Shown: positions 32,250 through 40,881 of the stretch, in pieces | Numbering within the stretch: position 1 is the first letter of the stretch | How the letters are laid out: every line of letters starts with the position of its first letter | From: Enterococcus saigonensis | Lineage (GTDB): Bacteria; Bacillota; Bacilli; Lactobacillales; Enterococcaceae | Length of the DNA stretch: 64,000 nucleotides | Assembly: GCF_011397115.1 (NCBI RefSeq) | Contig: NZ_AP022822.1 | Coordinates: 2,636,001-2,700,000 of the forward strand | Reading direction: 5' to 3' | The notes under the pieces: generated by a model | Databases searched by the model: none | What the model was told of the DNA's origin: nothing | Seen by the model: only the letters and a program-made list of their open reading frames with translations | Program-made: the position numbers and the translations under genes

Positions 32250-33206
32250 CTAGCGCAGCCATTGCCAGATTAAAGATAAGCCTAGGCAAATAACATAGGC
32301 ACTATTAAAGAGCACCATATTTTTCAGGGAATAAACAAAACTATGAGGTGCAGGCAATTCTTTTTTGTGGGCAAGTAAATTTTGGCGGATTTTTGGTAAA
32401 GTTAAAAAGACCAAAAGTAGCGGCCAAGAAAAGACTTGCAGTAAGACGCCAACCAAAATTGCCACGTAACTTATATACATCAAATACGAAAACAAGTGAA
32501 TTCCGTGTTCGCGGCCAATGTAATAAACTAAAGTATAGCGATGGTTTTTAATATCTGTTTCCAAATCGCGCAAATTATTTGCCAACATGATATTGGCAAT
32601 CGTACAAATTAAAGGTATTGCAGCTAACACAAGGGCTGCAATCAGCCAAAAATTCCCGTTAAAAGAGAATCTACCACTGGCAAAATCAACTTGTAAATAC
32701 ATCACTTTGCTACTCATGGTATTGATATAAACTACCATCGCGGTAATCCCCAACCCCATCGTTACGCCACTGAAAATCTCTCCTAGTGGCATCCGGGATA
32801 ACGGGACCGGACCATAGGTGTAAAATACACCGATAAAACAGCACACCAAACCTAACACAAGCAATAACCAGCCTGTTTGATAGGCCAGAATAAAACCTAA
32901 AAGAGCCGCGGTTAAAATCATTCCCACAATCATTTGTCGCACCAATTTAGGCGACACGTTTTCCCGTCCAATCACATTTTCGTTAAACTTATAGGTTTGT
33001 GAATGGGCTTTTTCAAAATCCATGTAATTGTTAATCGCCGTTGTTGTCATATCAAAAATTATCATGGCAATAAAAAATAATAGCGTATACCCAAAATGAA
33101 ATGAATGATAAAACGTAGCTGAAAACAGTGCCCCAACTAAGAAGGGGAAAACACTGGCAATTTTAGTCTTAATCTCCACGATTTCCAAAAATACTTTTAA
33201 AGACAT
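32250..33206 (-). CDS. menA: Prenyltransferase (1,4-dihydroxy-2-naphthoate type; MenA/DmkA)
   Basis: Membrane enzyme of the UbiA family that joins a polyprenyl chain to dihydroxynaphthoate, giving demethylmenaquinone. The 318-residue product has about eight membrane helices and the Asp-rich prenyl-diphosphate motif NNYMDFEKAHSQT, with a second Asp-rich loop NNLRDLETDIKNH. ATG 33206 follows GGAG. It lies beside fmnB, pplA and ndh2, the arrangement in which Listeria carries dmkA for extracellular electron transfer, so the quinone made here probably serves that route. A general respiratory MenA role is also possible. Confidence 0.88.
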   Translation of the reverse strand: MSLKVFLEIVEIKTKIASVFPFLVGALFSATFYHSFHFGYTLLFFIAMIIFDMTTTAINNYMDFEKAHSQTYKFNENVIGRENVSPKLVRQMIVGMILTAALLGFILAYQTGWLLLVLGLVCCFIGVFYTYGPVPLSRMPLGEIFSGVTMGLGITAMVVYINTMSSKVMYLQVDFASGRFSFNGNFWLIAALVLAAIPLICTIANIMLANNLRDLETDIKNHRYTLVYYIGREHGIHLFSYLMYISYVAILVGVLLQVFSWPLLLVFLTLPKIRQNLLAHKKELPAPHSFVYSLKNMVLFNSAYVICLGLSLIWQWLR

Positions 33207-33357
33207 ACAACAAACTCCTTTTTGCATCTAAAAGGCGGCAATAAACAATTCAAAATAATAAGCCAAATTTAGCCGCAATTTCCCTAATTTTAGAAAACTG
33301 GTGCAAAATTTTGGCTTATCACCTATAACTAAACGCGTTTAGGACCGCCCCACCTTT

Positions 33358-34440
33358 TTATTTTAGTTCGCTACGATTTCCCATGGTATAACCAGAGTCT
33401 TTACCGATTTTAAAATTATCTTTAATTCCATCTGTGACGTAAACCTTGTCATCTTTCGTAACAAAAATTGCATCGCTGCCTTTTTCATGTTCTTCGATGA
33501 ATTTCATTCCTTCTTTTACCCCCATAGCAAAAACAGAGGTCGACAAAGCATCGCCGTCAATGGATTTATTCGTAATAATAGATACTCCGGCAATATCGTT
33601 ATCGTAAGGATAACCTGTTTTAGAATCAAAAATGTGGTGGTATTTTTTTCCATCCACTTCTAAGAAACGTTCATAAATACCAGAAGTTACAATGGTGCGG
33701 TTTTTTTCTTTGATGCTGCCGACAATGGAACCACGACTCTTATTGGGATCTTGAATTCCCACATTCCACGGGTCACTTGCTCCACGATTACTGTGTCCTA
33801 AGACATACACATTCCCACCTAAGTCAACAATTGCAGACGTTACACCTTTGTCTTTTAAAACTTTTACTACTTCATCTGTGATATAGCCTTTGGCAATCGC
33901 CCCAAGATCAATGATCATGCCTTTTTCTTCTAAATAAACTGTTTGATCGTTGTCATTAAATTTTACTTTGTGATAATCAATTTTTTGCAAAGCAGCGTCA
34001 ATTTCACTTTGCGCAGGTTTTCTCGCATCGTCAAAGCCGATTCGCCATAATTGTGTAACTGCCCCAATTGTCATATTAAACGCTTCGTTTGTTTCTTTAC
34101 TGTATTTGTAGGCTTCTTTTAACAGGTAATACATATCTGAAGTTACTTTCACCGGTTTTATGCCAGCTTCTTTATTAATCGCATCAATTTCAGATCCTTT
34201 TTGATTAATCGTAATTTTATCTGCCAATTCTTCCACCCGGTCAAAAGCCGGCTTTAAAGCAGCTTCTTTTCCTTCATCGTAAATTCGAATTCTCACGTAT
34301 GTCCCCATCAGAAATTTTTCTTGGTAATAGGGTTCTTCCCGCAATTTTGTCGTCTTTTTATCACTGTCACCTTTACCACAAGCGGCTAAAAAGAAAATAC
34401 CGATAAAAGTAACGAACAGCAGGCGCCAATATTTTTTCAT
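33358..34440 (-). CDS. fmnB: FAD:protein FMN transferase lipoprotein (ApbE/FmnB)
   Basis: Extracytoplasmic enzyme that transfers FMN from FAD to a Thr/Ser of target flavoproteins. The 360-residue product has a lipoprotein signal with lipobox LAAC and the ApbE features MGTYVRIRIYDE, IDLGAIAKGYITDEV, AIVDLGGNVYVLG, HHIFDSKTGYP and the metal-binding DGDALSTSVFAMG. Its targets are the DVVTGAT and DVVSGAT motifs of the two lipoproteins upstream on the same strand. Start ATG after AAGGAGG. Confidence 0.94.
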   Translation of the reverse strand: MKKYWRLLFVTFIGIFFLAACGKGDSDKKTTKLREEPYYQEKFLMGTYVRIRIYDEGKEAALKPAFDRVEELADKITINQKGSEIDAINKEAGIKPVKVTSDMYYLLKEAYKYSKETNEAFNMTIGAVTQLWRIGFDDARKPAQSEIDAALQKIDYHKVKFNDNDQTVYLEEKGMIIDLGAIAKGYITDEVVKVLKDKGVTSAIVDLGGNVYVLGHSNRGASDPWNVGIQDPNKSRGSIVGSIKEKNRTIVTSGIYERFLEVDGKKYHHIFDSKTGYPYDNDIAGVSIITNKSIDGDALSTSVFAMGVKEGMKFIEEHEKGSDAIFVTKDDKVYVTDGIKDNFKIGKDSGYTMGNRSELK

Positions 34441-34687
34441 GTTTTTTCCTCCTTAAAATCAACGATTACATCATAGCGGTTTTTGCCTTGTTTGCAAAGT
34501 CACAAGTTTATAAAAAACATAACCGTAATTTCTTCATGATTTGAAATAACTTAAATTAATAACTAATTTTTCCAGTAGAATTATTTTTGCCACTGGATAA
34601 TATCGCGCTATTCTAAAATTTTATCCTAGTTCATTATTTTTAATCAAAAATTGCTCTTTTTATACCGATCGACTGCCACTACAACAA

Positions 34688-34721
34688 AAATCCCGACCAC
34701 TTTTACAAGCAGTCGGGATTT
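34688..34721 (-). terminator. Terminator of pplA
   Basis: Arms AAATCCCGAC / GTCGGGATTT with a 14-base loop and a T run on the minus strand. The rest of the 295-base fmnB-pplA spacer is AT-rich and unremarkable. Confidence 0.8.
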
Positions 34722-34735
34722 CATAAAAGCCTAAA

Positions 34736-35671
34736 TTATTCAGTCACAATGTTGTCAACTTCGATTGGAGTTGTGTCGCCTTTTTCAGCAGCATTGATTA
34801 ATTGTTCAGCATAGATGATGAATGTGTGTGAACTGTGAGTTGCACCAGTTACAACGTCCATATCAGCAGGTGAACCGTCTTCTTTGCCCATTGCAGCTAA
34901 GAAGTTTTTATTCAAGTCTTCGATATATTCTTTAGGACCAACGCCAGATTTGTCTTTCATGTTCTTTTCATAGTCAGCGTCATCTTTTTTAGATTTGCCG
35001 TCTGCGTTTAAATTGTCGTAGTTAGATTCTGTAATTTTACCGTCTTTTACTACGATTGAAAAGTCAACGTGGTACCCGTTTTTGTCATTTTTTTCTTTCA
35101 ATGCATAAGTGCCGTCTTTAAGTTGTGCACCATTGTCGATTTCAATTGTATCTGTTTTACCAGCTTGTGCAGCTTGGATTAATTGTTGTGCATAGTTTTG
35201 GAATGATTCAAATGAATGTGTCGCGCCAGTTACAACGTCCATGCTTGATGGATCTTGTGCTGCAACTAATTCTTCGTTGAATTTAGGAATAAATTCTTCT
35301 GGTGCAATACCTGCTTTGTCTTTCATTTGTTTGTTGTAGTCGGCATCTTCAGTTTTTGATTTGCCAGCTTCATTTACGTTGTCATATTTAGATTCTGTAA
35401 TTTTACCGTCTTTTACAGTGATTTCAAAAGTAGCACGGTAGCCGTTTGAATAGTTCTTTTCTTCTAACTTGTAAGTACCGTCTTTCATTTCGCCACCAGC
35501 AATAACTTTAGCTGCTTCTTCTTTAGCTGCTGAAGATGATGCTGTTGTTTGTTCTGTTTTGGCAGATGAGCTTGCTTGGCTGTCGTCTTTGTTGTCTGGG
35601 CTACATGCACCTAATACTAAAGCAGAAAAAGCCAAGACTGTGAAACCTGCTACTAATTTTTTCGATTTCAT
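34736..35671 (-). CDS. pplA: Extracellular electron transfer flavoprotein (PplA-like, two FMN-binding domains)
   Basis: Surface lipoprotein that would carry electrons through covalently bound FMN. The 311-residue product has lipobox LGAC (Cys23), a Ser/Lys/Glu-rich linker (about 25-57) and two FMN-binding domains (about 60-170 and 183-295), each ending in the flavinylation motif DVVTGAT (145-151 and 272-278; acceptor Thr151 and Thr278). FmnB downstream is the expected modifying enzyme. ATG follows AGAGGGGAAAT. Its promoter and operator-like site are almost copied in front of the neighbouring paralogue. Confidence 0.93.
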   Translation of the reverse strand: MKSKKLVAGFTVLAFSALVLGACSPDNKDDSQASSSAKTEQTTASSSAAKEEAAKVIAGGEMKDGTYKLEEKNYSNGYRATFEITVKDGKITESKYDNVNEAGKSKTEDADYNKQMKDKAGIAPEEFIPKFNEELVAAQDPSSMDVVTGATHSFESFQNYAQQLIQAAQAGKTDTIEIDNGAQLKDGTYALKEKNDKNGYHVDFSIVVKDGKITESNYDNLNADGKSKKDDADYEKNMKDKSGVGPKEYIEDLNKNFLAAMGKEDGSPADMDVVTGATHSSHTFIIYAEQLINAAEKGDTTPIEVDNIVTE

Positions 35672-35719
35672 TTTTTATTTCCCCTCTTCATTTCACTTAT
35701 TCTTGTCACACACTAAGTA

Positions 35720-35762
35720 TGTGATACATATTACATTGTAATAAAAGTTAGGTAAAAGTCAA
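35720..35762 (-). promoter_or_regulatory. pplA promoter with a Rex/CRP-like operator
   Basis: TTGACT (35757-35762), a 16-base spacer and TACAAT (35735-35740) on the minus strand. Just downstream of the -10, TGTGATACATATTACA (35720-35735) matches the Rex-type dyad TGTGAA-N4-TTCACA at 9 of 12 positions and also fits TGTGA-N6-TCACA. AAACGTTT next to the -35 is a partial catabolite-response-element core. Confidence 0.6.
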
Positions 35763-35972
35763 ACGTTTCCATGATTCTTCATGCATTAGAGGGTCTGTTA
35801 CTGTATTCATCTTCCATTACTTTTCTTACTTTCGTTTCATTTTGAATTAAATTTCACATGAAAAATTTGCTATTTGCTTCTGATAGTAAAAGCTGACAAT
35901 GTTGTGTCCTGACAACTATTGTTCTTTTTGTGTTCTTTAAAGTAAAAGTTATAACGCTGTTTATTTTTCACA

Positions 35973-36005
35973 AAAAAACTTCCAGTCTTAAGAGACTGGA
36001 AGTTC
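35973..36005 (-). terminator. Terminator of the second FMN lipoprotein gene
   Basis: A perfect palindrome AACTTCCAGTCTTAAGAGACTGGAAGTT preceded by seven A on the plus strand (a T run on the minus-strand transcript). The 35763-35972 part of the spacer shows nothing else. Confidence 0.85.
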
Positions 36006-36023
36006 AAAAATTTTTATTTAAAA

Positions 36024-37178
36024 TTATTCCGCAGCTTTTTTAGCAGCGTCTACGATAGCTTGCAAGTAACCAGCTGTATCAGCAAATGTTGCACCAGAAA
36101 CAACATCAGAAACTTTACCGTCTTCGCCTTGACCTTTCAAGTCGCTAACAGCTTTTTCTAATTCTGCTACTGTCTTACCTTTTGCAAAGGCATCAACTGC
36201 ATGAATATTTTCTTCCCATGTTTGTGTAGCTTTGGCATGGTCTTTCATCAATGCAGAGTATGCTTCATTGTTAGCATATTTAGAACCTAACACTTGGTTG
36301 TCTTTAATACCTTCACCAAAGGCAGCGTTTGAATTAGGTACACCACCAAAGTCTGCTGGATCAACGTATTGGAATTCGTCCACAAATGTTGCTGCTACTT
36401 TATCACCATCTAAAGCCACTGTGACTGTTGCAAATGATTGATCCCCGTGAGGTGCAGCTAAAATCATGGCTTCTTTCAAATCAGCATTGCTTGTTTTTTC
36501 ACCAACAGAAACCATACCAGATTTAGCAGCGTCTACGATAGATTGTAAGTAACCTTTCGTGTCAGCAAATGTTGCACCAGAAACAACATCAGCAACTTTT
36601 GCATCTTTGCCTTGTGCTTCAAGATCTTTAACAGCTTTTTCTACTTCTGAAATTGTTTTGCCTTTAACAAAGTTTGTAATAGCAGTCATACTTGCATCCC
36701 AGGTTTGAGTTGCACCAGCATGATCTTTCATCATTGCGGAGTATGCTTCATTATTTTCTTCTTTTGCAACTAAAATATTGCCTTTCGGGAAGTTTTCGCC
36801 TAATTTACCGTCAGAATTTGGTACGCCTTTCCAGTCGTCCCCTTTTTCAACGTATTGGAATTCATCTAAGCGTGCAGAAATAATTTTGTCACCGTCTAAT
36901 GTTACGTTAACAACTGCAAATGATTTGTCGCCATGAGGTGCTGTGTATAATTGACGCATAACAAGAGTACCTGCTCTTGGTACCTCTGCATTTTCAGTTT
37001 TTCCATCAGCAATTTTGACGTCAGCCTTTGCAGCTTTACTTGATGAAGTTGTTGTTTGTTCTGTTTTCGCAGATGAACTTGCTGCACTGTCATCTTTTTT
37101 GTCTGGACTGCAAGCGCCTAAAACTAAGGCAGAAAAAGTCAAGACTGTAAACCCTGCTACTAATTTCTTGTTTAACAT
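36024..37178 (-). CDS. Lipoprotein with two tandem FMN-binding-like domains
   Basis: A 384-residue surface lipoprotein: signal peptide and linker (1-50) nearly identical to those of PplA (lipobox LGAC, Cys23), followed by two homologous repeats (about 72-220 and 237-380) of a larger domain unlike PplA's. Each repeat has TAPHGDKSFAVV/LAAPHGDQSFATV, DEFQYV, NNEAYSA and ends in DVVSGAT (197-203, 358-364), which fits the ApbE flavinylation pattern D-x-x-S/T-G-A-T. A second electron carrier of the same route is the likely role. ATG 37178 follows AAGGGGAAA; the frame opens at 37214. Confidence 0.85.
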   Translation of the reverse strand: MLNKKLVAGFTVLTFSALVLGACSPDKKDDSAASSSAKTEQTTTSSSKAAKADVKIADGKTENAEVPRAGTLVMRQLYTAPHGDKSFAVVNVTLDGDKIISARLDEFQYVEKGDDWKGVPNSDGKLGENFPKGNILVAKEENNEAYSAMMKDHAGATQTWDASMTAITNFVKGKTISEVEKAVKDLEAQGKDAKVADVVSGATFADTKGYLQSIVDAAKSGMVSVGEKTSNADLKEAMILAAPHGDQSFATVTVALDGDKVAATFVDEFQYVDPADFGGVPNSNAAFGEGIKDNQVLGSKYANNEAYSALMKDHAKATQTWEENIHAVDAFAKGKTVAELEKAVSDLKGQGEDGKVSDVVSGATFADTAGYLQAIVDAAKKAAE

Positions 37179-37224
37179 GATATTTCCCCTTTTCATTCCA
37201 CTTATTCTTCTCACGTAATAAATA

Positions 37225-37267
37225 TGTGATGCACATTACATTGTAATTAAAGTGGGGTAAAAGTCAA
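37225..37267 (-). promoter_or_regulatory. Promoter of the second FMN lipoprotein gene with a Rex/CRP-like operator
   Basis: TTGACT (37262-37267), a 16-base spacer and TACAAT (37240-37245), with TGTGATGCACATTACA at 37225-37240. The arrangement is nearly base-for-base that of pplA. Confidence 0.6.
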
Positions 37268-37359
37268 ACGTTTACAGCTTTGAGAAAAATTCACAATAAT
37301 GGTCTATGTTCACAAGCTTATTTTCAGCTAAAAACCTCATTCTAATGAAGTTTTTAGGA

Positions 37360-37413
37360 TAGACAAATAACATTCAAGTCTGTATAATGGTGTGGATTGT
37401 GTAATAATTATCA
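37360..37413 (+). promoter_or_regulatory. ndh2 promoter with a possible third Rex/CRP-like site
   Basis: TAGACA (37360-37365), 17-base spacer, TATAAT (37383-37388). Ten bases after the -10 lies TGTGTAATAATTATCA (37398-37413), again 9 of 12 to TGTGAA-N4-TTCACA. Two TTCACAA half-sites lie upstream (37290-37315). Confidence 0.5.
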
Positions 37414-37445
37414 TACTATTTTTATATTTTAAGGAGCGATTTTCA

Positions 37446-39473
37446 ATGACAAAGAAAAACATTGTCGTTGTGGGTGCTGGTTACGCAGGTGTAGCCGCTA
37501 CTAAATTCATGGCTAAGAAACTGAAAAAAGATGATGTGGAAATCACATTAATCGATCGTCATTCTTATCACACCATGATGACAGAACTACACGAAGTTGC
37601 CGGTGGCCGCGTGGAACCAACTGCAATTCAATATGACTTACAACGCTTGTTTGCCCGTAAGAAAAACGTCAAATTGGTAACAGACACCGTAGTTGGTATC
37701 GACAAAGAGCAAAAAGTTGTCAAAACACAAGCTGGTAGCTATTCATTTGATCACTTAATAATTGGTATGGGTGGCGAACCAAATGATTTTGGTACCCCTG
37801 GTGTCAAAGAACACGGCTTTACATTATGGTCTTTTGAAGATTCTGTCCGCATTCGCGAACACATCGAACACACTGTTGCCAAAGCAGCAATTGAACCAGA
37901 TGCTGCAAAACGTAAAGCAATGCTTACTTTTGTTGTCTGTGGTTCTGGTTTTACCGGAATTGAGATGATTGGTGAATTAGTGGACTGGAAAGACCGCTTA
38001 GCTGAAGACTACAAATTAGATCCAAGCGAATTCACATTAAAAGTTGTAGAAGCAATGCCAACAATTTTAAACATGTTAAACCGTAACGATGCTAACAAAG
38101 CTGTTCGTTACTTGGAAAAGAAAAATGTTGAACTTGTTTTAAATGCGCCAATCGTGGAAGTCGATGCAGATCATATTAAATTAAAAGACGGCTCTACTAT
38201 TCCAACACACACGTTAATCTGGACTGCTGGTGTCAAAGCAACTTCTGATGCAGCTGATTTTGGTTTAGAAGCCGCTCGTGGTAATCGTTTAGTGGCTAAC
38301 GAATACATGGAAGCAAAAGGCTACGAAGATAAAAATATCTATATTATCGGGGATTTGGTTTACTACGAAGAACAACCAAATACACCAACACCACAAATCG
38401 TTCAAGCAGCTGAACAAACAGGTCACTGTGCAGCGGCAAACGTTGTATCTGCGATTAAAGGAGACGGCCAAAAACATAAATTCAAGAGTAACTATCAAGG
38501 ATTCATGGTTTCTGTCGGTGCTAAATGGGGGGTTGCAGAATTATTCGGCAAAATCCATTTAAGTGGTTTCTTAGCAATTATTATGAAACACATCGTCAAT
38601 TTGAAATACTTCTTTGATATTCGTTCTGGCTATTATATGTTCCAATACATGATGCACGAATTCTTCCACATTAAAGACGACCGCAACGTAACGCGAGGAC
38701 ACTCTTCTCGTTATGGTAATGTTTTGTGGAGTGTACCCTTACGCGTCTTTTACGGTTTAGTTTGGTTTATTGAAGCCTTCAAAAAAATCGTTGGTAATGG
38801 CGAAGTTTTAAAACCATCTACTTGGTTTGGTGAAGGTTCATGGTTTACTGGCAATTCTGTCTTCCCTTGGACGTGGGAATATGCTAAAGAAGCTGCAACC
38901 ACAGCATCTTCTGGTGCGGATGCTGCTTCTGGTGCTTCTGCTACAGCTGCGACCACAGCGTCAAGTGTTGCAGATGCTGTAGGCGGTGCTTCTGCAACTG
39001 TTTCTTCTGGAGCAGCAGATGCTGCAACCAACGCGGCTTCTTCAGGTGGTGCAGAAGCGGCAGCTCATGCGGCACACTTTGGCTTAAGCTATGGTTACGG
39101 CGAACAACCAATGGCCGTTTTAGATAAAGCGCCAGATTGGTTTAGTAATATTATGAAAATAATGATGCCAAATATGGACGTTGCAATGTTCTTCCAAAAA
39201 ATGATGGTCTTTGTTGAAATTGGGATTGCCCTTTGTTTAATGGCTGGTTTGTTCACTTGGTTAATGAGTGGAACAACAATCATTTTAGTTGCAATGTTTT
39301 GTATGTCTGGTATGTTTTACTGGGTTAATATTTGGTTTATCCCTGTTGCCTTTGCTTTAATGAATGGCTCTGGCCGTGCGGTTGGTTTAGACCGTTGGGT
39401 AATTCCATGGATTCAGAAAAAATTAGGTGGCTGGTGGTACGGCAAGCCGAAATCTCTTTACAACCAAAAATAG
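37446..39473 (+). CDS. ndh2: Type II NADH dehydrogenase of the extracellular electron transfer route (Ndh2)
   Basis: Non-proton-pumping NADH:quinone oxidoreductase. The 675-residue product has the FAD Rossmann motif VVVGAGYAGVAATKF (8-22), an NADH-binding half with VVCGSGFTGIEMIGEL, and IIGDLVYYEE near 300. After about residue 430 it carries a long extension: an Ala/Ser-rich linker (about 480-545) and hydrophobic segments (for example VEIGIALCLMAGLFTWLMSG) that anchor it in the membrane. This C-terminal membrane part is typical of Ndh2 in such loci. ATG 37446 follows AAGGAG; the frame opens at 37392. The low-complexity linker makes it longer than usual. Confidence 0.92.
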   Translation: MTKKNIVVVGAGYAGVAATKFMAKKLKKDDVEITLIDRHSYHTMMTELHEVAGGRVEPTAIQYDLQRLFARKKNVKLVTDTVVGIDKEQKVVKTQAGSYSFDHLIIGMGGEPNDFGTPGVKEHGFTLWSFEDSVRIREHIEHTVAKAAIEPDAAKRKAMLTFVVCGSGFTGIEMIGELVDWKDRLAEDYKLDPSEFTLKVVEAMPTILNMLNRNDANKAVRYLEKKNVELVLNAPIVEVDADHIKLKDGSTIPTHTLIWTAGVKATSDAADFGLEAARGNRLVANEYMEAKGYEDKNIYIIGDLVYYEEQPNTPTPQIVQAAEQTGHCAAANVVSAIKGDGQKHKFKSNYQGFMVSVGAKWGVAELFGKIHLSGFLAIIMKHIVNLKYFFDIRSGYYMFQYMMHEFFHIKDDRNVTRGHSSRYGNVLWSVPLRVFYGLVWFIEAFKKIVGNGEVLKPSTWFGEGSWFTGNSVFPWTWEYAKEAATTASSGADAASGASATAATTASSVADAVGGASATVSSGAADAATNAASSGGAEAAAHAAHFGLSYGYGEQPMAVLDKAPDWFSNIMKIMMPNMDVAMFFQKMMVFVEIGIALCLMAGLFTWLMSGTTIILVAMFCMSGMFYWVNIWFIPVAFALMNGSGRAVGLDRWVIPWIQKKLGGWWYGKPKSLYNQK

Positions 39474-39491
39474 ACTTGCTGTTAGGCATGT

Positions 39492-39528
39492 AAAAAAGAC
39501 CCGGGCAGTTTTTGTCTGGGTCTTTTCT
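39492..39528 (+). terminator. Terminator of ndh2
   Basis: Arms AAAAGACCCGGGCAG / TGTCTGGGTCTTTT with a T loop and a trailing T run. Confidence 0.85.
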
Positions 39529-39805
39529 TAGTTACCGACTAACTTCCTATGTTAAAATAAAGGGCGGAACAAAAAGCGTTTAAAACTCACTTTACTTTCA
39601 AGTATTAAGCTAGCATTTTACTAAATTATTTTTCAAATTCTTTGAAATGTCGGCTTAATAGTTAGAAAGGTACTATAAAGGTAATCCTGTACTAAGCGGA
39701 TATAATAATCCGCGCCTCCACTCTTTAAAAAATATCAGAAACTTGTATATTCGTGGGCTTTTGACACACGTGTTTAACGCTTGAAGACTTAGAAAGGTGA
39801 TCTTT
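39529..39805. other. Spacer between ndh2 and eetA
   Basis: About 277 bases without a gene. It contains the perfect 7-3-7 inverted repeat TTTCAAATTCTTTGAAA (39631-39647), the small hairpin CGGATATAATAATCCG (about 39698-39713) and a weak promoter candidate (TTTAAA, 16 bases, TATATT, about 39724-39751). No strong promoter is seen, so eetA-eetB-dmkB may have their own regulated start here. Confidence 0.45.
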
Positions 39806-40225
39806 TTGAAACTAAAAGAATTCATTAAAGCCAGTAAATTAAAGCCGTGGGATTTCATTATCGTTATCATTTTGATTATTGCTTCTTTTACCCCGACACT
39901 TATTTTTGGCTTACAGCAAAGAGATACCCCTGTTACTACTAAAGTAGCTGTTTTACGAGTTGATGGTAAAGAAATTAAGTCCTTTAAACTTTTTAAAGGC
40001 CAAAAAGAAACTTATCGCTACGAAGATCCTGACGGTGATTATAATTTAATCGAAGTAAAAGACGATCAAATTCGCATCAAAGAAGCAAACTGTGGCGATC
40101 AAGTCTGTGTGCGCCGAGGGTGGGCGAAAGAAAACGGTGAAACTATCGTCTGTTTGCCTCATAAACTTGTCATTGAAGTCCAAGGTCAAAGTTCAGGAGG
40201 TGACGGTGACGATTTAATTTATTAA
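39806..40225 (+). CDS. eetA: EetA-like protein (NusG domain II family)
   Basis: A 139-residue protein with one N-terminal membrane helix (FIIVIILIIASFTPTLIF) and an exported NusG-domain-II-like part with the Cys-containing segment ANCGDQVCVRRGWAKENG then IVCLPHKLVIEV. In Listeria and enterococci EetA is needed for extracellular electron transfer, probably as part of a membrane complex with EetB. The start is TTG 39806 with AAAGGTGA upstream; a GTG at 39797 overlaps the binding site. It is followed after 16 bases by eetB. Confidence 0.9.
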   Translation: MKLKEFIKASKLKPWDFIIVIILIIASFTPTLIFGLQQRDTPVTTKVAVLRVDGKEIKSFKLFKGQKETYRYEDPDGDYNLIEVKDDQIRIKEANCGDQVCVRRGWAKENGETIVCLPHKLVIEVQGQSSGGDGDDLIY

Positions 40226-40241
40226 ATTAAACGTCCTCAAC

Positions 40242-40790
40242 ATGAGTCGAACACAAAAAATGATTTATATTGCACTATTGGTCGCACAAGGTGTGGTCAT
40301 TGGCTTAATTGAAAATATGATTCCTTATCCATTTGCCTTTGCCCCTGGCGCAAAACTTGGCTTAGCCAACTTAATTACCATTATCTCTCTTTTTACCATG
40401 CCAAAGCGTGACAGCTTCACCTTAGTTTGGATGCGTTTAATTCTAACAACGCTATTAGGCGGTACCCTTTCCACATTTCTTTATAGTATGAGTGGCGCTA
40501 TGCTAAGTTATGCTGCAATGGCATTCTTACGGATGCTAGGTCCAAAACGTATCAGTATTATTGGCATTAGTGCTGCCGGCGGATTCATGCATAATGTTGG
40601 GCAACTAGTAACAGCTTCTTTTATTGCTCAATCGTGGACTGTCATGTTGTACTTACCAATTCTTTCTTTTTTTGGTATCTTATCTGGTATTGCTATTGGT
40701 ATTGCTGCCAATTTCTTATTGCAGCGAGTCCAAACATTGCAAAAATTCCAAACTGCCTATGAACATGAAACCAACCAAAACTGGCGCTGA
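40242..40790 (+). CDS. eetB: EetB-like membrane protein (Gx transporter family)
   Basis: A 182-residue protein with about five membrane helices, of the family formerly called heptaprenyl diphosphate synthase component I and resembling ECF S-components (LIENMIPYPFAFAPGAKLGL, AAGGFMHNVGQLVTASFIAQ). It works with EetA in electron transfer to the cell surface; the mechanism is not settled. No ribosome binding site precedes the ATG, so translation is probably coupled to eetA, whose stop codon is 16 bases upstream. No better in-frame start exists upstream. Confidence 0.9.
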   Translation: MSRTQKMIYIALLVAQGVVIGLIENMIPYPFAFAPGAKLGLANLITIISLFTMPKRDSFTLVWMRLILTTLLGGTLSTFLYSMSGAMLSYAAMAFLRMLGPKRISIIGISAAGGFMHNVGQLVTASFIAQSWTVMLYLPILSFFGILSGIAIGIAANFLLQRVQTLQKFQTAYEHETNQNWR

Positions 40791-40881
40791 AACGTTCGTC
40801 TTTTATGCCGCTGGCCGGCAATAATAGTTAAAAAATTGAAGGACCTTATTTTTTGCCTTTTAAAACTTAAAGGAGAATTTT

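Noticed and set aside
38750..39031. Ala-rich frame on the minus strand inside ndh2
   Set aside because: It arises from the Ala/Ser repeat codons of Ndh2 read backwards.
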